A stretch of 64,000 nt of DNA from a bacterium (lineage in GTDB: Bacteria; Hinthialibacterota; Hinthialibacteria; Hinthialibacterales; Hinthialibacteraceae). Shown piece by piece: positions 56,178-64,000 of this stretch. Where the stretch lies: positions 1-64,000 of the forward strand of contig WGLV01000005.1 of assembly GCA_016125385.1 (NCBI GenBank), read 5' to 3'. Position 1 is the stretch's first letter; every line of letters begins with the position of its first letter. A program made the position numbers and the translations under genes. Below the pieces are notes generated by a model. The model was not told the DNA's origin, ran no database searches, and saw only the letters and a program-made list of their open reading frames with translations.

Positions 56178-56545
56178 AAACCATCGCGGTTATTGAAGAC
56201 AACCCAGACAATCGCCTGCTCGTCCACGCCATTCTTGAGGACGCCTATTCAATCGTTGAATATGAATCGGGGCCTGAAGCCCTGGAGGGCATGGCGACGT
56301 CTCATCCCGATCTGATTCTGCTGGACATCTCCCTACCGGAGATGGACGGCGTGGAAGTTCTGTCGTGCATCCGCACAAGCGAAACGCTTAAGAATATTCC
56401 CGTCATCGCGTTGACGGCGCACGCCATGTCGGGCGACCGGGAAAAATATCTGGCTCAGGGATTCAACGAGTACATCACCAAGCCGATCGTGGATGAAGAC
56501 ATTCTCATTCAGGCGATTCAGAGCTGGTTGCCGGAGAATGAATAA
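56174..56545 (+). CDS. Single-domain CheY-like response regulator, 123 aa
   Basis: A stand-alone receiver domain with the acid pair in AVIEDNPDNR, the phosphoacceptor Asp51 in DLILLDISLPEMDG, the conserved Thr in IALTAHAM and Lys in YITKPIVDED. No output domain follows, so it may feed a phosphorelay through the Hpt partner or bind a target protein. Its closest look-alikes are the receiver domains of hybrid histidine kinases (MSGDREKYLAQGFNEY). The ATG overlaps the Hpt stop codon. Confidence 0.94.
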   Translation: MKTIAVIEDNPDNRLLVHAILEDAYSIVEYESGPEALEGMATSHPDLILLDISLPEMDGVEVLSCIRTSETLKNIPVIALTAHAMSGDREKYLAQGFNEYITKPIVDEDILIQAIQSWLPENE

Positions 56546-56593
56546 GTCTCCCCTGCTCTCGAAATAAACAATCCTCTCGATGATTCGTGATAA

Positions 56594-57025
56594 TCAATCC
56601 GTTCGCCATATCCGCTTCGTCAATCGAATGAAATGACGTCCATCAACCCATTCGCCGTAAACGGCCTCATCGACGGCGTTGTGGATGATGTAGACGCCAA
56701 AACCGGATGAGCGGGTTCCATCAAAGGCGGGCCTGATTTCCATCGAGGGATCAAACGGATCTCCGTGATGCAACAAGGTCGCAAGCAAATGATCATCGGC
56801 TCGTTCAAGAATCAGTTCCAGCGAGTGATCCGGCTCTTGAGCGTAGGCATGTTGAATAATGTTGGCGGCTGCTTCATTCACGGCGAGCACCATCTGATGA
56901 AGAAACATTTCGACCGGTTTCGACTCATGATCCAACAGGCAGAATTCGGTTACGAACATCCGCGTCCGTTCAAGTTCGGAAAGCCGGCTTTCAATCAAGA
57001 CCGATTGGGTTCGGTTACGAGTGGT
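56594..57025 (-). CDS. Anti-sigma regulatory factor-like ATPase (RsbW/HATPase_c_2), 143 aa
   Basis: A GHKL ATPase of the RsbW/SpoIIAB type. The N-box is in VLAVNEAAANIIQHAYA, the G1 region in LLHHGDPFDP and the G2 region in RSSGFGVYIIHNAVDEA. The family acts as a kinase of anti-anti-sigma factors in partner-switch signalling. The internal ATG at 57025 (MTTRNRTQSVL) is preferred; a longer frame to 57079 has no ribosome site. No sigma factor or STAS gene is adjacent. The gene is convergent with the CheY-like gene and divergent from the sigma-54 regulator. Confidence 0.88.
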   Translation of the reverse strand, partial: TTRNRTQSVLIESRLSELERTRMFVTEFCLLDHESKPVEMFLHQMVLAVNEAAANIIQHAYAQEPDHSLELILERADDHLLATLLHHGDPFDPSMEIRPAFDGTRSSGFGVYIIHNAVDEAVYGEWVDGRHFIRLTKRIWRTD

Positions 57026-57142
57026 CATTGAATAACTCGATGGATTCAATTCTATCCGATGTAAAAAACAACTCGGCACTATCGCATGGAATGCGTTAAA
57101 ACACCAGTGATTTTGCGAAATCGCGAAAGTGGTGTAAGATTA

Positions 57143-57163
57143 AACATACCGCCACGGTATGTT
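57143..57163. promoter_or_regulatory. Perfect 21-bp palindrome, probable operator, in the 306-base gap 57026-57331
   Basis: AACATACCG, then CCA, then CGGTATGTT: a 9-bp perfect inverted repeat with a 3-bp centre. It lies between the divergent RsbW-like and sigma-54 regulator genes, 118 bases from one start and 168 from the other. Just before it, GCGAAA occurs twice (TGCGAAAT and CGCGAAAG). No gene is in this gap; no RNA hairpin with a T-run follows, so a protein operator is more likely than a terminator. Confidence 0.6.
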
Positions 57164-57331
57164 CTGGTTCTTTCCCCATGACGAAACGGATTTACGGGAA
57201 AAATGATCCCATAACCATAGTTCTTTTCTGAAGAGTTGTAGTAATATAGGAATCAAGGCATTAACTACGGTTTGTTTTTTCTGGTCTCGATAATTTTACT
57301 GAAATAAAAAACATCCTGGGGCATCGGGTAT

Positions 57332-58789
57332 ATGAAAAATCGAATTCTGATCACTGACGATGACGAAACAACACGTTTGTTGTTGGAGACTCATCTGAAA
57401 AATTCGGGGTATGAGGTCCGTTGTGAAGAAAGCGCGGCTTCGTTACGCGTCGCGCTGACCGAAGACGATTTTCATGCCCTGCTGCTGGATATCAATCTGC
57501 CTGACGGCGATGGAATCGAACTCATCGAAGAAGTAAAAGAGACGGCTCCCTCTACCCCGGTTATCATGATTACCGCGCATAGCAGCGTTGAACGAGCCGT
57601 CGAAGCGATGAGGCGGGGCGCGTATGACTTCTGCCCCAAGCCCATCGAACTCAACCGGCTTACTGTTTCCGTCAAAAACGCGATCGAAAAATACATGCTG
57701 CAGGAGAAGGTCACGCAGTTCGAGCGCGCCAAACGCAACCAGTATTGCGAAATGATCGGCGGAAGCGGCGCCATGCAGGTGATCTATCACATCATCGATA
57801 ACGTCTCGCCCACGAACGCGAACGTACTCATCACTGGAGAAAGCGGCACGGGTAAAGAACTGGTGGCCCGAGCGGTGCATCAACTTTCAAGCCGCCGCGC
57901 GAAAGAGATGATCGACGTCAACTGCGCCGCGATTCCCAAAGACCTGTTGGAGAGCGAACTGTTCGGTCATGAAAAAAACGCGTTCACCGGCGCGGCGAAA
58001 CGAAACACGGGCCGGTGTGAACAGGCCCATCAATCGACTCTTTTTCTGGATGAAATCACGGAAATGAACATGAACCTGCAACCCAAATTGCTCCGCTTTT
58101 TGCAGGATCGTTCGTTTTACCGGGTTGGCGGCAAAGATAAAATCAATGTCGACGTACGGGTCATTTCGGCTTCGAATCGCGATCCGCTTGAGGCGATTCA
58201 GCAGAATCGTCTTCGTGAAGATCTCTACTACCGGTTGAACGTGGTCAACGTGAATATTCCTCCGTTGCGCGACCGGCGGGAGGACATTCCCGAAATCGCG
58301 GAGATGTTTCTGCAGCGCTATGCAAAGGAAACCAGCAAATCGTTTCAGGAAATCTCCTCATCGGCGCTGGAGGTCTTGTGCGATTACGATTGGCCAGGAA
58401 ATGTACGCCAGTTGCAGAATTGCGTTCATCAATGCGTCGTGCTGTATGACTCGCCCACGCTGGAAGTCGAGATGCTGCCCGAAATCATTCGTAAGAACGC
58501 CGTAATGGAATCGGTTTTGTTTGAGAAAGAATCCGATGAACACGCCGCCTCCACCCCGGCGCCTGCCTCGCCCGCCACGGCTGCGAAAGTGGAATCCAAA
58601 CCCGCCACTAAAGTGCGGCCGCTGATTGAAATGGAACAGGAAGCCATCGATGAGGCTCTGGAGATGACGCATGGCAATGTCGCCGCGGCCGCGACGGCGC
58701 TGCAGATCAGTACGGCCACGCTATATCGCAAAATCCGCGATTACGGTTTTCAGATCAAAAAATACAAGGAATCGGCGCTGGAAGCGTAG
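57332..58789 (+). CDS. Sigma-54-dependent response regulator, AtoC/ZraR type, 485 aa
   Basis: The receiver domain (Asp53 in LLLDINLPDGDG, Lys in CPKPIELN) is followed by an AAA+ domain with Walker A ITGESGTGKELVA, Walker B TLFLDEITEM and sensor II DWPGNVRQLQN. A Pro/Ala-rich linker (STPAPASPATAAKVES) and a Fis-type DNA-binding domain (ALEMTHGNVAAAATALQIS) follow. The sigma-54 contact loop is GHEKNAFTGAAK: the first Gly of GAFTGA is Asn. This residue is usually invariant, so promoter engagement could be changed. The phosphodonor kinase is not in the window. It is transcribed away from the RsbW-like gene across a palindrome. Confidence 0.95.
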   Translation: MKNRILITDDDETTRLLLETHLKNSGYEVRCEESAASLRVALTEDDFHALLLDINLPDGDGIELIEEVKETAPSTPVIMITAHSSVERAVEAMRRGAYDFCPKPIELNRLTVSVKNAIEKYMLQEKVTQFERAKRNQYCEMIGGSGAMQVIYHIIDNVSPTNANVLITGESGTGKELVARAVHQLSSRRAKEMIDVNCAAIPKDLLESELFGHEKNAFTGAAKRNTGRCEQAHQSTLFLDEITEMNMNLQPKLLRFLQDRSFYRVGGKDKINVDVRVISASNRDPLEAIQQNRLREDLYYRLNVVNVNIPPLRDRREDIPEIAEMFLQRYAKETSKSFQEISSSALEVLCDYDWPGNVRQLQNCVHQCVVLYDSPTLEVEMLPEIIRKNAVMESVLFEKESDEHAASTPAPASPATAAKVESKPATKVRPLIEMEQEAIDEALEMTHGNVAAAATALQISTATLYRKIRDYGFQIKKYKESALEA

Positions 58790-58830
58790 CGGGCCCGCAC
58801 GTGTATATTCATCTGGAGAGGAGGGATTGA

Positions 58831-59535
58831 GTGAAGGTCATCATCACCGGAGCCAGCAAAGGAATCGGACGGGGCATCGCCGCCGTTTTGGGACGAGCCG
58901 GATTTTCCGTCGGATTGCTGGCGCGATCGACGGAATTATTGGAAAGCCTGCAAGCGTCGATCCAGCGTGAGGGCGGAACCGCCTTTTTCAGGACCGTCGA
59001 TCTGAGACGGTATGAATCAGTGGAAGAAGCGATTCATGGATTGGCGGGTGATCTTGGCGGATTAGACGCGCTGATCAATAACGCGGGGCTGGTGATTCGC
59101 AAGGACGTGTTCACGATTTCTCAAGAAGAATGGAAGGCATTGATTGAGACGAACGTGAACGGGCTGTTTTACGCCACCCGAGCCGCCCTCTCCCATTTCG
59201 TACAACAAAAATCCGGGCATATCATCAATGTTTCTTCGATATCCGGGTATGTCCCTTTACCCGGCGGCAGCGCCTACGCGGCTTCAAAGTACGCGGTAAC
59301 GGGATTTTCTGAATCGCTGTTCCACGAAGTCCGGAATCACAACATCAAGGTGACTACGGTTTTCCCCGGTTCAGTGGATTCTGAATCGCACCGGCACGAT
59401 CCCGATGAAGATCATTCATGGAAAGTGACGCCGGAAGAAGTCGGTGAAGCCTGTCTCGGCGCGTTGAGAACCGCTCCGGGGAACTGCATCAGCCGGATTG
59501 AAATCAGACCCTTGAATCGAAATTCTCGCAAATAG
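58831..59535 (+). CDS. Short-chain dehydrogenase/reductase (SDR), 234 aa
   Basis: A classical SDR. The cofactor motif ITGASKGIGRGIA is at residues 5-17, NNAGLVIRKD is near 87, and the catalytic Ser-Tyr-Lys is in INVSSISGYVPLPGG and AYAASKYAVTGF. The C-terminal part has TVFPGSVDSESHR. It is probably a 3-ketoacyl reductase-like or generic carbonyl reductase using NAD(P)H; substrate unknown. The start is GTG with a GGAGAGGAGG ribosome site. It follows the sigma-54 regulator by 41 bp, so it might be co-transcribed. Confidence 0.92.
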   Translation: MKVIITGASKGIGRGIAAVLGRAGFSVGLLARSTELLESLQASIQREGGTAFFRTVDLRRYESVEEAIHGLAGDLGGLDALINNAGLVIRKDVFTISQEEWKALIETNVNGLFYATRAALSHFVQQKSGHIINVSSISGYVPLPGGSAYAASKYAVTGFSESLFHEVRNHNIKVTTVFPGSVDSESHRHDPDEDHSWKVTPEEVGEACLGALRTAPGNCISRIEIRPLNRNSRK

Positions 59536-59590
59536 ACGTTTTTCCCTGCCAAAATCTTTGATTCACACTCGCTTAATTCAAACAACGGAT

Positions 59591-59614
59591 TATAATCTTC
59601 ATTTATTATATAAT
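59591..59614 (+). promoter_or_regulatory. Tandem -10-like boxes upstream of nagA
   Basis: Two perfect TATAAT boxes at 59591-59596 and 59609-59614 lie 33-56 bases before the nagA ATG in an AT-rich leader. No good -35 is visible for either. Confidence 0.4.
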
Positions 59615-59646
59615 CGCAATTAAATCGATCCGGAGATTTCAATTCC

Positions 59647-60861
59647 ATGAACAGCGACGCCAAGCCGCTGATTTTGCGCGGCGCGACCGCGATCACTCCC
59701 TTCCGCCGCGAAGAGAACGTTACTCTGGTTCTGAAGGATGGAAAAATCGATCAGATGGGGCATCTGGAAGATATCGAGCGCCCCGAGAACTCTGAAGAGA
59801 TCGATTTACGCGGACATTATGTGCTGGCTGGATTTATCGATATCCACATCCACGGTGGGATGGGATACGACTTTTGCGATAACAAAATAGATGGTTATGA
59901 GGCCATCGGCGGTTTTCACGCCCGGCATGGAACCACCTCGATTATTGCGACGATCTACCCCCAGCCAAGAGATCCTTTTCTGGAATCGATTCAGTGTCTG
60001 CGGAAGTATTGCGAATCCTCCGGTCCCGATCGGATTATTGAGGGGATCCATCTGGAGGGCCCGTTTTTGAATCCCATGATGCATGGGGCGATCCGCAAGG
60101 ATTATATGTGGCCCGCGACCGAAGACAGCTTTGAAGAATTGTGCGAGACGGGCGGCCCGTGGATTAAAGTGATGACGATCGCTCCTGAAATTGAGGGCGC
60201 GATTGAGGTTTTGCGCGCGGCGTCACTGAGAGAAGTCAAACAGAAATCGTATTCACCGCTTCATCTTTCCATCGGGCATTCGAACGCCGACTACGAACAG
60301 ATCGCGGAAGCGATTGACAACGGACTTGAGGGCGTGACGCATATATTCAATGCAATGCCTAGTTTGCATCATCGTCGCCCGGGCATTCTTGGGGGGACTC
60401 TCTTGCGCGATGAGTTGTTTGTCGAAGTGATCGCGGACGCGGTTCACGTTCATCCGGTTATCCTGCAGCTATTGCTCAAAGTGAAGAAATACGACCGGAT
60501 TATTCTGGTTTCGGACGCGATTCGCGCGGCGGGACAGCCTGATGGCGTCTTCGATTTCAGCGGTCAGCGCGTTCTGATGAAATGCGGCCGCGCCTATCTC
60601 GAACATTCGCCGGACACGCTGGCTGGCAGCACGCTGACAATGGACAAGGCTCTTCGCACCATGGTGAAACACGGCGGCGCGAAACTGGAGGAAGCGGCGC
60701 AGATGGCCAGCCTGAACGCGGCGCGTATTCTGGAATGGAAATACCGCCGAGGCATTCTCGCCGTTGGTAAGGACGCGGACCTGGCCATTCTGGATGAGAA
60801 CCTCTATAACCAGATGACCATCAAAGCCGGCACCATCGTCTGGCGGTCTGATCGGGTTTGA
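59647..60861 (+). CDS. nagA: N-acetylglucosamine-6-phosphate deacetylase, 404 aa
   Basis: Removes acetate from GlcNAc-6-phosphate, giving glucosamine-6-phosphate for glycolysis or cell-wall recycling. An amidohydrolase with AGFIDIHIHGGMGYDF (metal His pair), EGIHLEGPFLNP (Glu), SIGHSNADYEQ (His), THIFNAMPSLHHR (His) and the catalytic Asp in ILVSDAIRAAG. The C-terminus matches the family (ASLNAARILEW). Length is normal. A GGAG ribosome site precedes the ATG. No nagB or sugar phosphotransferase genes are adjacent. A strong terminator follows. Confidence 0.94.
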   Translation: MNSDAKPLILRGATAITPFRREENVTLVLKDGKIDQMGHLEDIERPENSEEIDLRGHYVLAGFIDIHIHGGMGYDFCDNKIDGYEAIGGFHARHGTTSIIATIYPQPRDPFLESIQCLRKYCESSGPDRIIEGIHLEGPFLNPMMHGAIRKDYMWPATEDSFEELCETGGPWIKVMTIAPEIEGAIEVLRAASLREVKQKSYSPLHLSIGHSNADYEQIAEAIDNGLEGVTHIFNAMPSLHHRRPGILGGTLLRDELFVEVIADAVHVHPVILQLLLKVKKYDRIILVSDAIRAAGQPDGVFDFSGQRVLMKCGRAYLEHSPDTLAGSTLTMDKALRTMVKHGGAKLEEAAQMASLNAARILEWKYRRGILAVGKDADLAILDENLYNQMTIKAGTIVWRSDRV

Positions 60862-60887
60862 GTCCGCGACATAACAAGACGTCTTCA

Positions 60888-60917
60888 AGCCCGGCTCAGA
60901 GCAGCCGGGCTTTCTGT
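60888..60917 (+). terminator. Intrinsic terminator of nagA
   Basis: A 9-bp perfect stem (AGCCCGGCT ... AGCCGGGCT) with a 6-nt loop, followed by a short T-rich tail (TTCTGTT). Confidence 0.8.
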
Positions 60918-61108
60918 TATTCGGAAATTCGCGCCGGGCGCCGCCCGGGAAATCAGCCTCAGTCAGGTTATACTTTTGAAGTCAGCGAAGTTACAGTATT
61001 CAGAGTCTCAGAAACGCTGTGAACCAGAATTTTCGACATGGCGAGCGTCTTTATCACTTTACGCCCGCCCGACCCTGCTGACTCGCGACCATACAAACAA
61101 AATACAAA

Positions 61109-62455
61109 ATGGATACTCCTCAAAACAACGTAACGGCTCCCACCACGACCGGTTTTCTTTCACTTTTCACTCGCTCGGAAAATATCGCCCTCGGTTTCGG
61201 CATGACCGTCGCCATGTGGGCGATCGGGTACGTGTTCCACCTGCCGGGGATTCAGTTGCCGAGTCCCGTCATGTTCGGGGGCTTTCTATTATGCCTGCTG
61301 ATTGGCGGATATATCGCCGCACGGCGGACTCCATACGGCTGGAAAGCCGGTTTTGTGTCGGGGGCGATCTCATCCATCCTCAATTTTCTGGTGCTGGGCA
61401 GCGTTCTTTCAAATCCGGATACGCCCAACAAGATTCCTCACGCAATGATCTATATCCCGGGCTTTCTGGCGGCGGGCGCGATTCTGGCTGCGATCGGCGG
61501 ATTGATCGGTTCCGGGGTTGGACGGTCGAACAAGCCGCCTTTGCGAGGAGCGTCCGCTCTGGCGAACGTCGCCTGTTGTGCGACGTTCATTCTGCTGATC
61601 GCGGGCGGACTGGTCACCAGCTACGACGCCGGTCTGGCGGTGGTCGACTGGCCGAATACATTTGGCTACAACATGTTTCTGTACCCGCTCTCGCGCATGA
61701 CCGGCGGGATTTATTATGAACACACGCACCGTTTAATCGGCTCGCTGGTAGGACTGACGACCCTTACGCTGTGTTGCGTGGTCTGGGCGAGCGAGACGCG
61801 CGGCTGGGTGAAAAAATATGCGGCCGGCGCCCTCGCTCTGGTCATTATTCAGGGCATTATGGGCGGCTTGCGCGTCACGGGGAAATTCACCTTGTCGACG
61901 TCACCCAACGACGTCGCCCCCAGCATCGCTCTGGCGATCGTGCATGGCGTCACCGGTCAGTTGTTTTTCGCCATGCTGATCGGTCTCGCGGCGGCGGTGT
62001 CCACACGCTGGAAATCCAATGAAGCGCCGCAGATTCGTTCGAGCGCGGCGGTGGATCGTTGGCTGGGAGCGGTTCTGATCGCTCTGATCGTCTTTCAACT
62101 GACGCTGGGCGCTGTATTACGGCATATCTCGGAAATGCTGATGGCGCACATCACGTTCGCGGGAATCGTGTATTGCGCCGCGCTGATTTTCGGCGTGAGA
62201 ATCTGGGGATTTTACTCGGAAAAGCGCATCCTCGGGCGGCTTGGGCTGGGATTATGCGCGATCGTTTCCATTCAGTTGCTGCTTGGATTCGGCGCCCTCT
62301 GGGCGATCAAACAACCGGGACAGCAGGCGTATTCCGCGCTGGAAGTTTTGTTACCCACCCTGCATCAGGGCGTCGGCGCACTGACGCTGGGCGCGGTTGT
62401 TCTGGCATACGCCTGGACGTTGCGGTTGACCGCCAGCCCTGAGTCGGATTCATAA
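61109..62455 (+). CDS. ctaA: COX15/CtaA-like heme A synthase with an extra N-terminal membrane domain, 448 aa
   Basis: A multi-pass membrane protein. The C-terminal 300 residues match COX15/CtaA: LLIAGGLVTSYDAGLAVVDWP, EHTHRLIGSLVGLTTL (heme-ligand His), IQGIMGGLRVTG, VHGVTGQLFFAMLIG (His), MAHITFAG and TLHQGVGALTL (His). The N-terminal 150 residues add about four extra hydrophobic segments (FGMTVAMWAIGYVFHL, FGGFLLCLLIGGYIAAR), not present in standard CtaA (about 300-350 aa). The enzyme oxidises heme O to heme A for cytochrome oxidase. No oxidase genes are adjacent. It converges on ridA. Confidence 0.85.
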   Translation: MDTPQNNVTAPTTTGFLSLFTRSENIALGFGMTVAMWAIGYVFHLPGIQLPSPVMFGGFLLCLLIGGYIAARRTPYGWKAGFVSGAISSILNFLVLGSVLSNPDTPNKIPHAMIYIPGFLAAGAILAAIGGLIGSGVGRSNKPPLRGASALANVACCATFILLIAGGLVTSYDAGLAVVDWPNTFGYNMFLYPLSRMTGGIYYEHTHRLIGSLVGLTTLTLCCVVWASETRGWVKKYAAGALALVIIQGIMGGLRVTGKFTLSTSPNDVAPSIALAIVHGVTGQLFFAMLIGLAAAVSTRWKSNEAPQIRSSAAVDRWLGAVLIALIVFQLTLGAVLRHISEMLMAHITFAGIVYCAALIFGVRIWGFYSEKRILGRLGLGLCAIVSIQLLLGFGALWAIKQPGQQAYSALEVLLPTLHQGVGALTLGAVVLAYAWTLRLTASPESDS

Positions 62456-62509
62456 CGAATCGCCGAATGAACATCGCCAAGGCCGGCCGTTCACGGTTCG
62501 TTCAGTCCA

Positions 62510-62896
62510 TTACCTGGGTATGACCGCCACGGCGTCCATCTCGACCTCGACGCCCTTGGGCAACGCCGCGACCTGCACCGTCGCGCGTGCGGGGCGGCTT
62601 TCGCCGAAATACTCTTCATAAATCGCGTTCAGGTCGCCAAAACGGGCGATATCGGTCATGAAGATTCCAACCTTGACGACATCCTTAAGGGACGCGCCAC
62701 CGACTTCGATCACGGATTTCAAATTCTCGAGCGTGCGTCGAACCTGCGCTTCAAAACTGTCCAGCACCAACTCCCCCGACGCGGGATCGAGTGGAATCTG
62801 CCCCGATACGAAGAGGAAGCCGTTCGCTTCCACCGCGGGCGAGTAAGGGCCGACCGCTTTGGGGCCTGTTTCGGGAACAATTAATTTTTTCGACAT
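62510..62896 (-). CDS. ridA: RidA family reactive-intermediate deaminase, 128 aa
   Basis: A small trimeric enzyme that hydrolyses reactive enamine/imine intermediates formed by PLP enzymes. VGPYSPAVEANGFLFVSGQIPLD is the N-terminal core, and RPARATVQVAALPKG holds the conserved Arg that binds the carboxylate of the substrate. The C-terminal EMDAVAVI is typical. The length and the conserved Tyr and Glu positions match RidA/YjgF. A GGGAGGAAA ribosome site precedes the ATG. Single-gene unit, convergent with the CtaA-like gene. Confidence 0.95.
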   Translation of the reverse strand: MSKKLIVPETGPKAVGPYSPAVEANGFLFVSGQIPLDPASGELVLDSFEAQVRRTLENLKSVIEVGGASLKDVVKVGIFMTDIARFGDLNAIYEEYFGESRPARATVQVAALPKGVEVEMDAVAVIPR

Positions 62897-63035
62897 GGGT
62901 TTCCTCCCGATCTGTCGTGTAATTTGGTTTCAATTAATAATCCTCTATCAAACAACCTCACCGCATGATAGACATTAGTTCCAAATCGGAAAATGCCAAC
63001 TTGTCCATCTGAATTCAACGGGAGAAGCAAAGCCT

Positions 63036-64000
63036 ATGAACCGTCTTGCCATTGTCGCAATAGCGATCGCCCTGCTTTTTTCAGCCGCCGCTGCGGCGTT
63101 CTCATCTCCAGAGTATCCATTGAAAGCAAGTTCGAATCATCGGTATCTGGCCGATCAGAACGACGCGCCCGTTTTCATCAATGGCGATACGCCCTGGTCG
63201 CTCGCGGCCCAGGTCAGCGATGAGGACGTGGTGTTCTATCTGGAAAACAGGAAAGCGCTGGGAGTGAACTCGATCATTGTGACAATTCCCGAAGGCTATT
63301 ACTGCGATGGGTGCCGCGATGAAGATGGACCGCAGGATTATTACGGCAACAAGCCATTCACCACGAAAAACAAATTCACCACGCCCAATGAAGAATACTT
63401 CGAGCACGCGGACTGGATGATTCATAAAGCGGGAGAATATGGCATCCAGGTATTGCTGTGCCCCATGTACACTGGCTATAACCAGGGAGAAGACAAAGCA
63501 ACCGATGGATGGTATCTGCCCCTTTTTCAAAATAACAGCGTGGAGGATTGCCGCTGGTATGGAGAATGGATCGGCGAGCGATATCGGGATTTCCCCAACC
63601 TGATTTACGTAATCGGAAACGACCGGGAGCCGGGCGCACTGAGGGAAAAGATGAACGCCATCGCGGAAGGGATCCGAGCGCAGGACGGCGGAACTCACCT
63701 GATGACCTATCACGCCAGACCCGGTTTATCCGCGACCGAAGCCTGGCCTCCTAACGAATACCCCTGGATGACGGTGAACTGTACCTATCAGTACGGCGAT
63801 GTGTGGAAAAAATCGCTTGAAGACTATAACCGAAAACCCACCATGCCATTCTTTTTATTCGAATCGCGGTATGAAAACGAAAAGTTCGGCTCGAACCCGA
63901 TTGTTGGTACCGTGCTTCAGGTTCGGCGGCAGGCCTATGAATCGGTTCTGAGCGGATCATGCGGGCATCACTATGGCAACAGTCCAGTCTGGGCAATGAA
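63036..64000 (+). CDS. Secreted apiosidase-like glycoside hydrolase (DUF4038 type), 5' part only
   Basis: The frame is open from the ATG at 63036 to the window edge (321 residues seen). The leader MNRLAIVAIAIALLFSAAAA is a signal peptide. The body is TIM-barrel-like and matches the DUF4038 pattern: NHRYLADQNDAPVFINGDTPW, ENRKALGVNSIIV, YFEHADWMIHKAGEYGIQVLL and WIGERYRDFPNLIYVIGND. FFLFESRYEN contains a likely catalytic Glu, and VRRQAYESVLSGSCGHHYGN follows. Such enzymes remove apiose or other sugars from plant pectin. A GGGAG lies about ten bases upstream of the start. The C-terminus is outside the window. Confidence 0.88.
   Translation, partial: MNRLAIVAIAIALLFSAAAAAFSSPEYPLKASSNHRYLADQNDAPVFINGDTPWSLAAQVSDEDVVFYLENRKALGVNSIIVTIPEGYYCDGCRDEDGPQDYYGNKPFTTKNKFTTPNEEYFEHADWMIHKAGEYGIQVLLCPMYTGYNQGEDKATDGWYLPLFQNNSVEDCRWYGEWIGERYRDFPNLIYVIGNDREPGALREKMNAIAEGIRAQDGGTHLMTYHARPGLSATEAWPPNEYPWMTVNCTYQYGDVWKKSLEDYNRKPTMPFFLFESRYENEKFGSNPIVGTVLQVRRQAYESVLSGSCGHHYGNSPVWAM

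Overview
The window is a 64 kb chromosomal segment of a Gram-negative (diderm) bacterium with roughly 55-60% G+C. Diderm evidence: an MCE-family lipid transport operon, secretin-domain proteins, a DcaP-like porin and a TPR lipoprotein. Secreted TIM-barrel 'sugar phosphate isomerase/epimerase' proteins with twin-arginine leaders, a lone GspG-like pilin, beta-helix and apiosidase-like secreted enzymes and large secreted proteins of unknown function recall uncultivated lineages such as Sumerlaeota, Hydrogenedentota or Planctomycetota. This placement is an inference from gene style, not a measured affiliation.

Layout. 1-869: the right end of an ISL3-type insertion sequence directly abutting the surviving 3' part of an AT-rich gene. 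974-2942: groES-groEL (minus strand). 3357-7804: an O-antigen-ligase-like membrane protein converging on a minus-strand operon of a TPR lipoprotein and two stand-alone secretin-core proteins. 7934-9535: secreted protein of unknown function. 9910-18347: trxB, then mlaE-mlaF-mlaD (MlaD ends in a predicted beta-barrel), radA-yacL, a glycosyltransferase and a methyltransferase. 18599-23377: a photolyase block (TIGR01777-type epimerase, photolyase, SDR-DUF2867, TspO). 23358-26288: a DUF2442/DUF4160 pair, a FliK-like protein and a Tat-exported TIM-barrel protein. 26436-31493: tRNA-Pro(GGG), a ClC channel with CBS domains, a secreted 812-aa unknown and a DUF3788 protein. 31586-38435: sulfotransferase, L-rhamnose isomerase and rhamnulokinase, an AT-rich alpha/beta hydrolase, and a cystathionine gamma-synthase-type enzyme. 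38784-44062: a compact hoxEFUYH-hoxW cluster for a bidirectional NAD-linked [NiFe] hydrogenase. 44169-51058: beta-helix protein, a sigma-54 response regulator, a coiled-coil membrane protein, a lone pilin and two glycosyltransferases. 51146-54706: tRNA-Arg(TCT), a DcaP-like porin, an enolase-superfamily protein and a small unknown. 54881-64000: a second Tat TIM-barrel protein, an Hpt plus CheY-like pair, an RsbW-like ATPase, a second sigma-54 regulator, SDR, nagA, a COX15/CtaA-like protein, ridA and the 5' part of an apiosidase-like glycosidase.

How it fits together. The Hox hydrogenase would balance NAD(P)H by producing or consuming H2. Rhamnose isomerase/kinase, NagA, the secreted beta-helix protein and the apiosidase-like enzyme suggest a saprophyte living on plant or microbial polysaccharide. 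Envelope functions are prominent (Mla bridge, secretin pair, porin, ligase, glycosyltransferases). Signalling proteins cluster at 55.8-58.8 kb. The least described arrangement is the lipoprotein plus two secretin-core genes at 4.5-7.8 kb.
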